From NCBI RefSeq assembly GCF_900142655.1, contig NZ_FRBQ01000001.1:1056115-1120114 (forward strand): DNA of 64,000 nt, given 5' to 3'. A program made the translations under genes and the position numbers. Positions 27,808 through 36,683 of this stretch are shown piece after piece; positions within the stretch are counted from its first letter, which is position 1; every line of letters starts with the position of its first letter. The DNA is from Phytopseudomonas punonensis (GTDB lineage: Bacteria > Pseudomonadota > Gammaproteobacteria > Pseudomonadales > Pseudomonadaceae). The notes below the pieces were generated by a model that saw nothing but the letters and a program-made list of their open reading frames with translations, had not been told where the DNA came from and did no database searches.

Positions 27808-27946
27808 CAGGCCGTTGAAAAACGTAGGCGAGGCAGCCGACGCAAGGCGAAAATAGCCGAAAAAGCGGAGTGTACGAGTTGTACATGAGCATTTGAGGCT
27901 GTTTTTAACGACGCGGCGGCAACGTAGGTAGTTTTTCAACAGCCTG
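27808..27946. mobile_element. MITE-like element with terminal inverted repeats between tssA and tssB
   Basis: The ends are CAGGCCGTTGAAAAAC (27808-27823) and GTTTTTCAACAGCCTG (27931-27946), inverted repeats with one mismatch. Inside are a short palindrome (TGTAC-GAGTT-GTACA) and no coding frame. The length is 139 bp. I recognise similar CAGGCTGTTGAAAAAC-ended elements as dispersed intergenic repeats in Pseudomonas, but the copy number in this genome is unknown. It splits the tssA-tssB junction and can fold into a long hairpin in the transcript. Confidence 0.75.
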
Positions 27947-28037
27947 ATAACGTGCGGCGGATCTTCAGGGAAGCCCCACGCACACAGCTACCGGCCATTG
28001 GCCGCAGAAGCCAGTGCCCATGCACAGGAGGAGCAAC

Positions 28038-28556
28038 ATGAGCAACACAACCAGCAGCCAGAAATTCATCGCGCGCAACCGCGCCCCACGGGTGCAGATC
28101 GAGTACGACGTAGAGCTGTACGGCGCCGAGAAAAAGGTGCAGTTGCCCTTCGTCATGGGCGTGATGGCCGACCTCGCCGGCAAACCTGCCGAGCCGCAGG
28201 CCGCCGTCGCCGACCGCAAGTTCCTGGAAATCGACGCCGACAACTTCGACTCGCGCCTCAAGGCCATGAAGCCGCGTGCGGCGTTCCACGTGCCCAACGC
28301 GCTGACCGGCGAAGGCAACCTGAGCCTGGACATCACCTTCGAAAGCATGGACGACTTCAGCCCGGCGGCCATCGCCCGCAAGGTCGACTCGCTCAACCAG
28401 TTGCTCGAAGCGCGCACCCAGCTCGCCAACCTGCTGACCTACATGGACGGCAAGACCGGCGCCGAGGAACTGATCATCAAGGCGATCAAGGATCCGGCCC
28501 TGCTGCAGGCGCTGGCCAGCGCGCCCAAGCCCCAAGACAACGAGCCACAAGCCTAA
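28038..28556 (+). CDS. tssB: TssB, small contractile-sheath subunit
   Basis: A 172-residue VipA-type protein: RAPRVQIEYDVELYG at the N-terminus, the LPFVMGVMADLAG block and FLEIDADNFD, ending in a helical region. It pairs with TssC to form the contractile sheath. The ATG at 28038 is used because AGGAGG precedes it; an ATG eight codons earlier lacks a site. It is followed 12 bases later by tssC. Confidence 0.96.
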   Translation: MSNTTSSQKFIARNRAPRVQIEYDVELYGAEKKVQLPFVMGVMADLAGKPAEPQAAVADRKFLEIDADNFDSRLKAMKPRAAFHVPNALTGEGNLSLDITFESMDDFSPAAIARKVDSLNQLLEARTQLANLLTYMDGKTGAEELIIKAIKDPALLQALASAPKPQDNEPQA

Positions 28557-28568
28557 GAGGACGCCCCG

Positions 28569-30062
28569 ATGAGCCAACAGATCCAGGCGTCCGAACAGTC
28601 GCTCGCCACCTCCGAACAGACCAGCGAATTCGCTTCGCTGCTGCTGCAGGAATTCAAACCCAAGACCGAACGTGCCCGTGAAGCGGTGGAAACCGCCGTG
28701 CGCACCCTTGCCGAACATGCCCTGAGCAAGACCGATCTGATCTCCGACGACGCCATCAAGTCGGTCGAATCGATCATCGCGGCAATCGACGCCAAGCTGA
28801 CCGCTCAGGTCAACCTGATCATGCACCACCCGGACTTCCAGCAGCTGGAAAGCGCCTGGCGTGGTCTGCATTACCTGGTCAACAACACCGAGACCGATGA
28901 GCAGCTGAAGATTCGCGTGCTCAACATCTCCAAGCCCGAGCTGCACAAGACCCTGAAGAAGTTCAAGGGTACGGCCTGGGACCAGAGCCCGATCTTCAAG
29001 AAACTCTACGAAGAGGAATACGGCCAGTTCGGTGGCGAGCCCTACGGCTGCCTGGTGGGTGACTACTACTTCGACCAGTCGCCGCCCGACGTCGAACTGC
29101 TCGGCGAGATCGCCAAGATCTCCGCTGCCATGCACTCGCCGTTCATTTCCGCGGCCTCGCCGACGGTCATGGGCATGGGTTCCTGGCAGGAGCTGTCCAA
29201 CCCACGCGACCTGACCAAGATCTTCACCACGCCCGAATACGCCGGCTGGCGCTCGCTGCGTGACTCCGAAGACTCGCGCTACATCGGCCTGACCATGCCG
29301 CGCTTCCTGGCGCGCCAGCCCTACGGTGCGAAGACCGATCCGGTCGAAGAGTTCGCCTTCGAGGAAGAAACCGACGGCGCCGACAGCAGCAAGTACACCT
29401 GGGCCAACTCGGCGTACGCCATGGCGGTCAACATCAACCGTTCGTTCAAACTGTACGGCTGGTGCTCGCGCATCCGTGGCGTGGAGTCGGGTGGTGAAGT
29501 GCCGAACCTGCCGGCGCACACCTTCCCCACCGACGACGGTGGCGTGGACATGAAGTGCCCGACCGAGATCGCCATCTCCGACCGCCGCGAAGCGGAACTG
29601 GCGAAGAACGGTTTCATGCCGCTGCTGCACAAGAAAAACACCGACCTGGCTGCCTTCATCGGCGCCCAGTCGCTGCACAAACCGGCCGAATACGACGACC
29701 CGGACGCCACCGCCAACGCCAACCTGGCCGCGCGCCTGCCGTACCTGTTCGCCACCTGCCGCTTCGCCCACTACCTGAAGTGCATCGTGCGCGACAAGAT
29801 CGGCTCGTTCAAAGAGCGCGACGAGATGCAGCGCTGGTTGCAAGACTGGATCCTCAACTACGTCGACGGTGATCCGGCGCACTCCACCGAAACCACCAAG
29901 GCCCAGCACCCGCTGGCCGAAGCGGAAGTGGTGGTCGAGGAAATCGAGGGCAACCCCGGTTACTACAGCTCCAAGTTCTATCTGCGCCCGCACTACCAGC
30001 TCGAAGGGCTGACCGTGTCGCTGCGCCTGGTATCCAAACTGCCTTCGGCCAAGGGAGCCTGA
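28569..30062 (+). CDS. tssC: TssC, large contractile-sheath subunit
   Basis: A 497-residue VipB-type protein with the characteristic LESAWRGLHYLV block, FGGEPYGCLVGDYYF, PFISAASP, RFLARQPYG, and C-terminal YYSSKFYLRPHYQLEGLTV. It forms the sheath wall with TssB and carries the elements recycled by ClpV. The length is standard. An RBS (AGAGGA) precedes the ATG. Confidence 0.97.
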   Translation: MSQQIQASEQSLATSEQTSEFASLLLQEFKPKTERAREAVETAVRTLAEHALSKTDLISDDAIKSVESIIAAIDAKLTAQVNLIMHHPDFQQLESAWRGLHYLVNNTETDEQLKIRVLNISKPELHKTLKKFKGTAWDQSPIFKKLYEEEYGQFGGEPYGCLVGDYYFDQSPPDVELLGEIAKISAAMHSPFISAASPTVMGMGSWQELSNPRDLTKIFTTPEYAGWRSLRDSEDSRYIGLTMPRFLARQPYGAKTDPVEEFAFEEETDGADSSKYTWANSAYAMAVNINRSFKLYGWCSRIRGVESGGEVPNLPAHTFPTDDGGVDMKCPTEIAISDRREAELAKNGFMPLLHKKNTDLAAFIGAQSLHKPAEYDDPDATANANLAARLPYLFATCRFAHYLKCIVRDKIGSFKERDEMQRWLQDWILNYVDGDPAHSTETTKAQHPLAEAEVVVEEIEGNPGYYSSKFYLRPHYQLEGLTVSLRLVSKLPSAKGA

Positions 30063-30077
30063 GGCTCGTCACTGTGG

Positions 30078-30095
30078 CGCCCGCATTGGCGGGCG
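30078..30095 (+). other. stem-loop in the tssC-hcp spacer
   Basis: CGCCCGC (30078-30084) pairs with GCGGGCG (30089-30095) around ATTG, about 15 bases after the tssC stop. No T-tract follows, so it is more likely an mRNA-processing or stability element upstream of hcp than a full terminator. Confidence 0.5.
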
Positions 30096-30135
30096 TAGCT
30101 GAAACAGAGTGGCAAAAGCCACGAAAGGAGGAATG

Positions 30136-30624
30136 ATGGCTGTTGATATGTTCATCAAGATTGGCGACGTCAAGGGCGAGTCGAAGGACAAGACCCACGC
30201 CGACGAAATCGACGTTCTGGCCTGGAGCTGGGGCATGAGCCAATCCGGCTCGATGCACGTGGGCGGTGGCGGCGGTGCCGGCAAGGTCAATATCCAGGAT
30301 CTGTCGCTGACCAAGTACGTCGACAAGTCCAGCCCCAACCTGATGATGGCCTGCTCCAGCGGCAAGCATTATCCGGAAGCCAAGCTGACCATCCGCAAGG
30401 CCGGTGGCGACTCCCAGGTCGAGTACCTGATCATCACCCTGAAGGAAGTGCTGGTGTCTTCCCTCAGCACTGGCGGCAGCGGTGGCGAGGACCGCCTGAC
30501 CGAGAACGTCACCCTGAACTTCGCTCAGGTGCTGGTCGACTACCAACCGCAGAAAGCTGATGGCGCCAAAGACGGTGGCCCGGTCAAATACGGCTGGAAC
30601 ATCCGCCAGAACGTCAAGGTGTAA
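30136..30624 (+). CDS. hcp1: Hcp1, T6SS inner tube protein
   Basis: A 162-residue tube subunit that stacks as hexamers and is exported; in HSI-I it also chaperones small effectors in its lumen. The start MAVDMFIKIGDVKGES and the blocks WSWGMSQSGS, GKVNIQDLS and KYGWNIRQNVKV match P. aeruginosa Hcp1 almost throughout, and the length is identical. ATG at 30136 is preferred to the adjacent ATG at 30133 because the AAAGGAGG site would otherwise abut the start codon. It is flanked by hairpins on both sides. Confidence 0.97.
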   Translation: MAVDMFIKIGDVKGESKDKTHADEIDVLAWSWGMSQSGSMHVGGGGGAGKVNIQDLSLTKYVDKSSPNLMMACSSGKHYPEAKLTIRKAGGDSQVEYLIITLKEVLVSSLSTGGSGGEDRLTENVTLNFAQVLVDYQPQKADGAKDGGPVKYGWNIRQNVKV

Positions 30625-30647
30625 CACCCGCTCGATAGTTGAGCGCA

Positions 30648-30705
30648 CAGCGATGCCCGGTAATGCGCCGGGCATCGCTGGTTCTGATCAGAACGATTTT
30701 TCGCT
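30648..30705 (+). terminator. strong hairpin after hcp, partial terminator or stabiliser
   Basis: CAGCGATGCCCGG (30648-30660) pairs perfectly over 13 bp with CCGGGCATCGCTG (30668-30680) around a 7-base loop. Directly after it comes the palindrome GTTCTGATCAGAAC and then ATTTTTCG. Since tagJ and tss genes continue in the same direction, it probably lets hcp mRNA accumulate while reducing, not abolishing, read-through. Confidence 0.65.
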
Positions 30706-30794
30706 GGCCCGCCCCGCTCACTGCAATCCGCAGGCGCGGCGAGCCCAAGGATCACCGCGTAGCAGCGGTGACCGCGCCAGTACAGGGACCGACG

Positions 30795-31595
30795 ATGACT
30801 GCCGAACAATACCTGCGAAACGCACAGCTCGACGACGCGCTGAAGGCGCTGCAGGACCAGGTTCGGGCGCAGCCCGCCAAGGCCGAACTGCGGGTATTCC
30901 TGTTCCAGTTGCTGGCCGTGATGGGCCAGTGGAGCCGCGCGCAGAACCAGCTCAAGGTCGCCGGCGAGCTGGATGCCGCCTGCCTGCCCATGGTGCAGAC
31001 CTACAGCACCGCACTGAACTGCGAAGCGCTGCGCGAGCAGGTATTCGCCGGCAAGACCACGCCCGTGGTGCTCGGCCAGCCCGCCGAATGGGTCGCGCCG
31101 CTGATTCTCGCTCTCGAACAGGACGCCCAGGGCAACGCCGCCGCAGCCCAGAGCCTGCGCGACCAGGCCTTCGAAGCCGCTGCCGCGGTGCCGGGCAAAC
31201 TCGATGACACCGCGTTCACCTGGCTGGCCGACGCCGACCCGCGCCTTGGCCCGGTGCTGGAGCTGATCGTCAACGGCCGTTACGTCTGGCTGCCGATGGA
31301 AAACATCGCCAGCCTGAGCCTGGAAGCACCCAGCGACCTGCGTGATCTGGTGTGGCTGCCGGCTCAGCTGACCCTGACCAACGGCGGCAGCACCGTGGCG
31401 TTGATCCCCAGCCGCTATGCCGGCAGTCATGCCAGCAGCGACGACGCGCTGCGCCTGGCACGTAAAACACAATGGCAGGACAACGGCCTGCCGCTCGGCC
31501 AGCGCCTGCTGGCCTTCGATGGCGGCGAACAGGCGCTGTTCGATATTCGTTCACTGAGCTTCGAGCACGGGAATGATGCGGCATGGCCGACCTGA
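30795..31595 (+). CDS. tagJ: TagJ (HsiE1/ImpE-like) T6SS accessory protein
   Basis: A 266-residue ImpE-family protein: an N-terminal TPR-like helical region ([32 protein letters not shown]) and a C-terminal mixed domain with the family block [11 protein letters not shown] and DLVWLPAQL. In P. aeruginosa, HsiE1 binds the N-terminus of TssB1, possibly aiding sheath disassembly. It occurs only in some T6SS classes, including HSI-I. ATG at 30795 is chosen over a 52-codon upstream extension without similarity. Its end overlaps tssE by 13 bases. Confidence 0.92.
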   Translation: MTAEQYLRNAQLDDALKALQDQVRAQPAKAELRVFLFQLLAVMGQWSRAQNQLKVAGELDAACLPMVQTYSTALNCEALREQVFAGKTTPVVLGQPAEWVAPLILALEQDAQGNAAAAQSLRDQAFEAAAAVPGKLDDTAFTWLADADPRLGPVLELIVNGRYVWLPMENIASLSLEAPSDLRDLVWLPAQLTLTNGGSTVALIPSRYAGSHASSDDALRLARKTQWQDNGLPLGQRLLAFDGGEQALFDIRSLSFEHGNDAAWPT

Positions 31596-32098
31596 AACGT
31601 CAGGAACGCCTGCAGCCCGCCCTGCTCGACCGTCTGCTCGATGAAGACCCGAGCAACCCGGCGGAAAGCGTCGACAAGCGCGTGTTGACCCTCAACCAGT
31701 TGCGCGCCTCGGTGCTGCGCGACCTGGCCTGGCTGTTCAACACCATCGCGCCCCTGACCAGCGACGACGAAGCCCTGACCCGGGCCGGCAGTTCGGTGGT
31801 CAATTTCGGCCTGCCGCCATTGGCCGGGCACAGCGCCTCGAGCATCGACATTCCAGCGGTCGAGCGGCTGTTGACCAAGGCCATCGCCGACTTCGAGCCG
31901 CGCATCGTGCGCTCGTCGCTGCGCGTACGCGCTCGCCAGGAGGCCGAGGAAATGAGCCACAACTCGCTGAGCTTCGAGATCGAGGGCGACCTCTGGGCCC
32001 ACCCAATGCCGCTACGCCTGCTGCTTACCACCGAGCTGGACCTGGAAACCGGGCACGTTCAGGTATTGCCCGCCGACGCCTCACGGAGACGCCGATGA
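31583..32098 (+). CDS. tssE: TssE, gp25-like baseplate protein
   Basis: A 171-residue baseplate wedge protein of the gp25/lysozyme-like family. Family sections include [15 protein letters not shown] near residue 50, [13 protein letters not shown], and IVRSSLRV. It connects the sheath to the baseplate as in phage T4. It overlaps tagJ upstream and tssF downstream by a few bases, so all three are coupled. Confidence 0.94.
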   Translation: MADLKRQERLQPALLDRLLDEDPSNPAESVDKRVLTLNQLRASVLRDLAWLFNTIAPLTSDDEALTRAGSSVVNFGLPPLAGHSASSIDIPAVERLLTKAIADFEPRIVRSSLRVRARQEAEEMSHNSLSFEIEGDLWAHPMPLRLLLTTELDLETGHVQVLPADASRRRR

Positions 32099-33954
32099 AC
32101 CCGCGCCTGCTCGGTTACTACAACCAGGAGCTGCAGCACATCCGCGAAAGCGCGGAGGAGTTCGCCCGCGAATTCCCGAAGATCGCCAGCCGCCTGAGCC
32201 TGTCCGGCGTCGAATGCGCCGACCCCTACGTGGAGCGCCTGCTCGAAGGCTTTGCCTACCTGACAGCACGGGTGCAACTAAAACTCGACGCCGAATACCC
32301 GACCTTCACCCACAACCTGCTGGAGATCGCCTACCCGCACTACTTGGCGCCGACCCCGTCGATGACCGTGGTGCAACTGTGCGCCGATCCCAACGAAGGT
32401 TCATTAAGCAGCGGCTTCACCCTCGAGCGCGGCGCCTCGCTGCGCGGCGCCCTGGGCAGCGAAGCGCAGACCGCCTGCGAATACCGCACCTGCCAGCCGG
32501 TCACCCTGTGGCCGCTGGAGGTCACCCAGGCCAGCTATTTCGGCAACCCGAGCACTCAGCTCGGCCGCCTGGCCGCCAGCGAGCCCGGCGCCAAGGCAGC
32601 TGTGCGACTGCGCCTGCGTACCGGCGCCGGGCTGCCGTTCAATGCGCTGGATCTCGATGAGCTGACGTTCTTCCTGCACGGTGCCGACGAGCAACCGTTC
32701 CGCCTCTACGAACAGCTGATGGGCAACGTCTGCGCGCTGTTCGTGCGCGCCGTGGACGGCTCCTGGGTCGAGCGCCTGCCGCCGGACAGCCTGCGCCCGC
32801 GTGGTTTCGACGACCAGGACGCCGCCCTGCCAGTGGTACCACGCGCCTTCCAGGGCTATCGCCTGCTGCAGGAATACTTCGCCCTACCCAACCGCTTCCT
32901 GTTCGTCGAGCTGACCGGGCTCAAACGCGCCGTGCAACGCAACACCAGCCAGGAACTGGAAATCGTGGTGCTGTTCAACCGCCTCGACAACAGCCTGGAA
33001 AACAGCATCGGTGCCGAGCAATTCCGGCTGTTCTGCACCCCGGCGATCAACCTGTTCGCCCGCCGCGCCGACCGCATTCACCTGAGCGACCGCGTTCACG
33101 AGCACCAGATCATCGCCGACCGCACCCGCCCGCAGGATTTCGAAATCCACTCGATCACCGAAGTCAGCGGCCATGGCAGCGGCCCCGAGCAACCCTTCCA
33201 GCCGTTCTACGCGGTGCGCGACCCGTCGCGCCACGGCCGTGAACAGGCCTGGTACAGCCTGCGTCGTGAACCCCGCGTGCTGTCCAGCAAGCAGCGGCGC
33301 AACGGCCCCCGCTCCACCTACGTGGGCAGCGAGACGTTCATCTCCCTGGTCGACGCCAACCAGGCGCCCTATCGCCATGACCTGCGCCAGCTGGGCATCG
33401 GCGCACTATGCACCAACCGCGACCTTCCGCTGTCGATGCCGATCGGTGGCACGCGCAGCGACTTCACCCTGGAGGACAGCGCCCCGGTAGTCGCCGTGCG
33501 CTGCCTGGCCGGCCCCAGTCGCCCGCGTGCCAGCCGCGCCCACGATGCCAGCGCCTGGCGGCTGATCAGCCAGCTGTCGCTCAATTACCTGTCGCTCAGC
33601 GAACAGGGCCAGGGCGCCGCCGCCCTGCGTGAACTGCTGCGCCTCTACGGCGACGCCGGCGACAACGCCCTGCAGCTGCAGATCGACGGCCTGCGCAAGG
33701 TCACCGCCCAGCCCTGCACGCGGCGCCTGCCGATGCCCGGGCCAATCGTCTTCGGGCGTGGCCTGGAGATCGGCCTGGAGTTCGACGAGAACGCCTTTCG
33801 CGGTACCGGCGTGTTCCTGCTCGGTTCGGTGCTGGAGCGCTTCCTGACCCGTTACGTATCGATCAACAGCTTCACCGAGACGGTGCTGCGCACCACCGAG
33901 CGCGGCGAAGTCATGCGTTGGAGGGCCAAGCCCGGATGTCGACCGACGCTGTGA
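32095..33954 (+). CDS. tssF: TssF, baseplate subunit
   Basis: A 619-residue VasA-family protein: [20 protein letters not shown] at the start, then [19 protein letters not shown] and [18 protein letters not shown], and the C-terminal [11 protein letters not shown] and [15 protein letters not shown] section. It forms the baseplate wedge with TssG and TssE. The gene starts within the last codons of tssE (ATGA-type overlap) and overlaps tssG by 19 bases. Length is normal. Confidence 0.96.
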   Translation: MNPRLLGYYNQELQHIRESAEEFAREFPKIASRLSLSGVECADPYVERLLEGFAYLTARVQLKLDAEYPTFTHNLLEIAYPHYLAPTPSMTVVQLCADPNEGSLSSGFTLERGASLRGALGSEAQTACEYRTCQPVTLWPLEVTQASYFGNPSTQLGRLAASEPGAKAAVRLRLRTGAGLPFNALDLDELTFFLHGADEQPFRLYEQLMGNVCALFVRAVDGSWVERLPPDSLRPRGFDDQDAALPVVPRAFQGYRLLQEYFALPNRFLFVELTGLKRAVQRNTSQELEIVVLFNRLDNSLENSIGAEQFRLFCTPAINLFARRADRIHLSDRVHEHQIIADRTRPQDFEIHSITEVSGHGSGPEQPFQPFYAVRDPSRHGREQAWYSLRREPRVLSSKQRRNGPRSTYVGSETFISLVDANQAPYRHDLRQLGIGALCTNRDLPLSMPIGGTRSDFTLEDSAPVVAVRCLAGPSRPRASRAHDASAWRLISQLSLNYLSLSEQGQGAAALRELLRLYGDAGDNALQLQIDGLRKVTAQPCTRRLPMPGPIVFGRGLEIGLEFDENAFRGTGVFLLGSVLERFLTRYVSINSFTETVLRTTERGEVMRWRAKPGCRPTL

Positions 33955-34952
33955 ACACCTTGGCGGCGATGGGCGAGGCGCCCTGGAACTACGATTTCTT
34001 CCAGGCCATGCGGCGCATCGAGTGCGAATACCCGGAACGCCCGCGTCTTGGCCACTCCGTGCGCCTGGTCGATGACCCGCTGCGCCTCGGCCAGAAGCCG
34101 GATTGCGGCTTCGCGCCCTCGACCCTGGCCAGCGTCATCCACGACAGCACCGGCACGCCACGCATCGAGCAGTTCTTCTTCGGCCTTACCGGCCCCAACG
34201 GGCCGCTGCCGATCCACCTGACCGAACATGCGCGCGAGCGCCAGCGCCACCATGGCGACGCCACCTTCAAGCGCTTTCTCGACGTTTTCAACCACCGCCT
34301 GCTGACTCTGTTCTACCGCGCCTGGGCCGAGGCCCGGCCAACGGTGGCACAGGATCGCGCCGCTGACGACTATTGGTCGCCACGCCTCGGCGCGCTATCC
34401 GGCCGCGGCATGGACAGCCTGCTCGGGCAGGGCCCGATCCCGGACGCGGCGCGCTACTACTTCACCGGTCACCTGGCCGCCCAGACCCGCTATCCCGATG
34501 GCCTGCAGGCCATCCTCACCGAGTACTTCGGCGTGCCGGTGGCGCTCGAGGAATACGTCGGCCAATGGCTGCCGCTACCCGAGTACAGCCGCCTGGGCGC
34601 CAGCACCTGCACCCTGGGCATGGACATGTGCCTGGGCACCCACGTATGGGACCGGCAACACAAATTCCGCCTGCGCATCGGCCCGCTGAGCCTGGCGCAA
34701 TACCGGCGCTTCCTGCCCGACCAGCCGCTGCTCGCCGAGCTGGCGGCCTGGGTGGCCGAATACGTCGGTATGGAACTGGACTGGGACACCAATCTGGTGC
34801 TCAAACAGGAGGACGTACCGCCCGCTTCACTGGATGGCGGTTGCCGGCTCGGCTTCGATATCTGGATTGGCAAGCCGCAAGATCATGCCGATGACCTCTT
34901 CCTCTGCGCCGCGCATTGCCGAGACACGGAGAAGGCCGATGAACCTATCTGA
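33936..34952 (+). CDS. tssG: TssG, baseplate subunit
   Basis: A 338-residue VasB-family protein with APWNYDFFQAMRRIE near the start, the conserved FFGLTGPNGPLP, and DHPLRLGQ-like sequence. It forms the wedge core with TssF. ATG at 33936 is selected (GGAGGG 10 bases upstream) over a TTG six codons before. In P. aeruginosa clpV1 follows tssG1 directly; here a two-gene lipase module intervenes. Confidence 0.95.
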   Translation: MSTDAVNTLAAMGEAPWNYDFFQAMRRIECEYPERPRLGHSVRLVDDPLRLGQKPDCGFAPSTLASVIHDSTGTPRIEQFFFGLTGPNGPLPIHLTEHARERQRHHGDATFKRFLDVFNHRLLTLFYRAWAEARPTVAQDRAADDYWSPRLGALSGRGMDSLLGQGPIPDAARYYFTGHLAAQTRYPDGLQAILTEYFGVPVALEEYVGQWLPLPEYSRLGASTCTLGMDMCLGTHVWDRQHKFRLRIGPLSLAQYRRFLPDQPLLAELAAWVAEYVGMELDWDTNLVLKQEDVPPASLDGGCRLGFDIWIGKPQDHADDLFLCAAHCRDTEKADEPI

Positions 34953-34970
34953 AGAGAACGCCGCCAGAAC

Positions 34971-35438
34971 ATGAAAAAAATGCTTGTCGCCACGTTTTCG
35001 ACTGCCCTTTTCTTTCTACTGCAGGAGCCGGCCATGGCCAAACCACTCTATATGTTCTCGGCAGTCAAAGGCACGGTATTGCTCAATGGCGAACCCGTTG
35101 CAGGGGCAGCAATCGAACAGAGCTACATCTGGCTGTGGGATCAGAAGAAACGAACGTTCTCCAGCACCACAGACCAGCAGGGGCAATTCTCGCTGGAGGC
35201 GCGCGTGGAAAAATCCTTTTTCGCCACCGTGATTCCGACCGGGCAGAAGATCAACCAGACCATAACGATTCGTCACAACGGCAAGGAATACGATGGCTGG
35301 TTGCACGACAAGGATAACTACGACAATAACAGCGAGAGTCCGAACGGCCCGTTCAAACTGGTCTGTGAACTAAGCGATGCACCGGGCGCCCATCCGGAAA
35401 GCAAGAGCTACGGCGTTTGCGTGCTGACAAAAGACTGA
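34971..35438 (+). CDS. exported protein beside a T6SS lipase, probable immunity protein (DUF6795-like)
   Basis: A 155-residue protein with a signal peptide (KKMLVATFSTALFFLLQ...PAMA). The mature part looks like a small beta-sandwich: YMFSAVKGTVLLNGEPVAGA followed by TTDQQGQFSLEA, the pattern of DUF6795 or transthyretin-like carboxypeptidase-regulatory folds. It ends with Cys residues that may pair. It sits 18 bases after tssG and 9 bases before the lipase gene. Periplasmic location and pairing suggest it protects the cell from the lipase, whose targets are membrane lipids. Base composition is visibly lower in GC than the tss genes around it. Function is inferred from context. Confidence 0.7.
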   Translation: MKKMLVATFSTALFFLLQEPAMAKPLYMFSAVKGTVLLNGEPVAGAAIEQSYIWLWDQKKRTFSSTTDQQGQFSLEARVEKSFFATVIPTGQKINQTITIRHNGKEYDGWLHDKDNYDNNSESPNGPFKLVCELSDAPGAHPESKSYGVCVLTKD

Positions 35439-35447
35439 GGCAGTGCA

Positions 35448-36617
35448 ATGAATCTGTTGACCCCAAGGCAGGCCTCCCTCGTAGCGGACAATGTCTACAA
35501 CACCTTGACCCTCAATCTCGATATGGCCGAGATGGCTAAACGAGCGGCAGCGAGCATGAACGATGTGGCGCAGCTCTTCGACTTCTCATCCGCCAAGGGC
35601 TACCAGGGCAATAGCGGTGTGGCCATTCGCAGCCAGACCGGCTTTGCTTATGCGGCGGACGGCATCGGTGGCCGCCAGGGTGAAATGCTGATTGCCTTTC
35701 GCGGCACGCAGACTCTCGCAGACGTGGTGACCGATGCCCATGGCGACCTGCAGCGCGGGCCTTCCACGTGGCCGGTGCACTCAGGCTTCAACAATACCTT
35801 CATGTCCATGCGTGACGAGGTCATGCAATTTCTGCGCGGCAAGAACCCCAGCGCCATCCACTTGGTTGGCCACAGCCTGGGCGGCGCTATCGCCACCCTG
35901 ATGGCAGACCACCTCAGCGAACTGGGCGCCGGCAGCGTCAGGCTCTATACCTTCGGCTGCCCGCGCGTGGGCACCGCTGGCTTCGCCCGCCATCTCACGG
36001 GCAAACTGGGCGTCGGCAATATCAACCGTGTCTTTCACGACTCCGATGTCGTGCCGATGGTGCCCTTGTTCCCGTTCCTGCACCTGCCGGTGGAAGGCGA
36101 CACCTGCAAGCTGCCCTGGGGTGGCCTGGTCTCTGGCGATGCTCATCGCATGCCCAATTACATGAACTCGGTAAAGGATGCCTCCTGGACCGGGCTGCGC
36201 CGGCTCGAGCGTTCGCAGTTCGAACAGGACATCGAAGCCTGGTTGGACAGCGCCAGCAACGGCGGCGTACTGCAGCTTTCCTCGGCCACTTTCTGGATGC
36301 TCAGCAGTGGCATCAGCTGGGTGCTGAAACAGATCCTGTCGGTCGCAGGAGGCGCTCTGGGGATGTTCCTCGGCACCTCGCTGACAGTGGTCGACCAGAT
36401 TGCCGCCATCCTGATTCAGGGCGTGCGAATCGGCAAAGAGCTCGCAGAGCAGGTTCGCAATCTGGTGGTGCGTATCTTCCAGTTCCTGGGCCGCCCCTTG
36501 CCAACCGCCAGCGACATAACCAGCGCCTTCCTGCGCTGGATGCTGAGTCTGCTGTTCACCACCATCAGCAACCTGGCCCGCAAGGCGCTCAACTCGATAG
36601 GCCAATTACGTTCATGA
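35448..36617 (+). CDS. class 3 lipase, candidate T6SS phospholipase effector
   Basis: A 389-residue alpha/beta hydrolase of the lipase class 3 family. The nucleophile elbow GHSLGG places Ser143; the remaining triad is Asp200 (HDSDVVPMVP) and His233 (DAHRMPNYM), with FGCPRVG between. Residues 265-320 are hydrophobic (FWMLSSGISWVLKQIL, GALGMFLGTSLTVV) and amphipathic to the end, perhaps a membrane-contact region. There is no signal peptide, consistent with T6SS delivery. It is inserted in the T6SS operon between tssG and clpV, with a secreted candidate immunity protein before it. Delivery is inferred from position, and the exact effector family (Tle-type) is not assigned. Confidence 0.85.
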   Translation: MNLLTPRQASLVADNVYNTLTLNLDMAEMAKRAAASMNDVAQLFDFSSAKGYQGNSGVAIRSQTGFAYAADGIGGRQGEMLIAFRGTQTLADVVTDAHGDLQRGPSTWPVHSGFNNTFMSMRDEVMQFLRGKNPSAIHLVGHSLGGAIATLMADHLSELGAGSVRLYTFGCPRVGTAGFARHLTGKLGVGNINRVFHDSDVVPMVPLFPFLHLPVEGDTCKLPWGGLVSGDAHRMPNYMNSVKDASWTGLRRLERSQFEQDIEAWLDSASNGGVLQLSSATFWMLSSGISWVLKQILSVAGGALGMFLGTSLTVVDQIAAILIQGVRIGKELAEQVRNLVVRIFQFLGRPLPTASDITSAFLRWMLSLLFTTISNLARKALNSIGQLRS

Positions 36618-36683
36618 CGATCAGGCATTGCCTCAGGTCGTAAACAGATAGCCCAACAACCCTCTCGGTCAAAGGAAAGCACC

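Noticed and set aside
27936..29993. 685-codon minus-strand open frame across tssB and tssC
   Set aside because: Shadow of two well-conserved sheath genes; no recognisable protein sequence.
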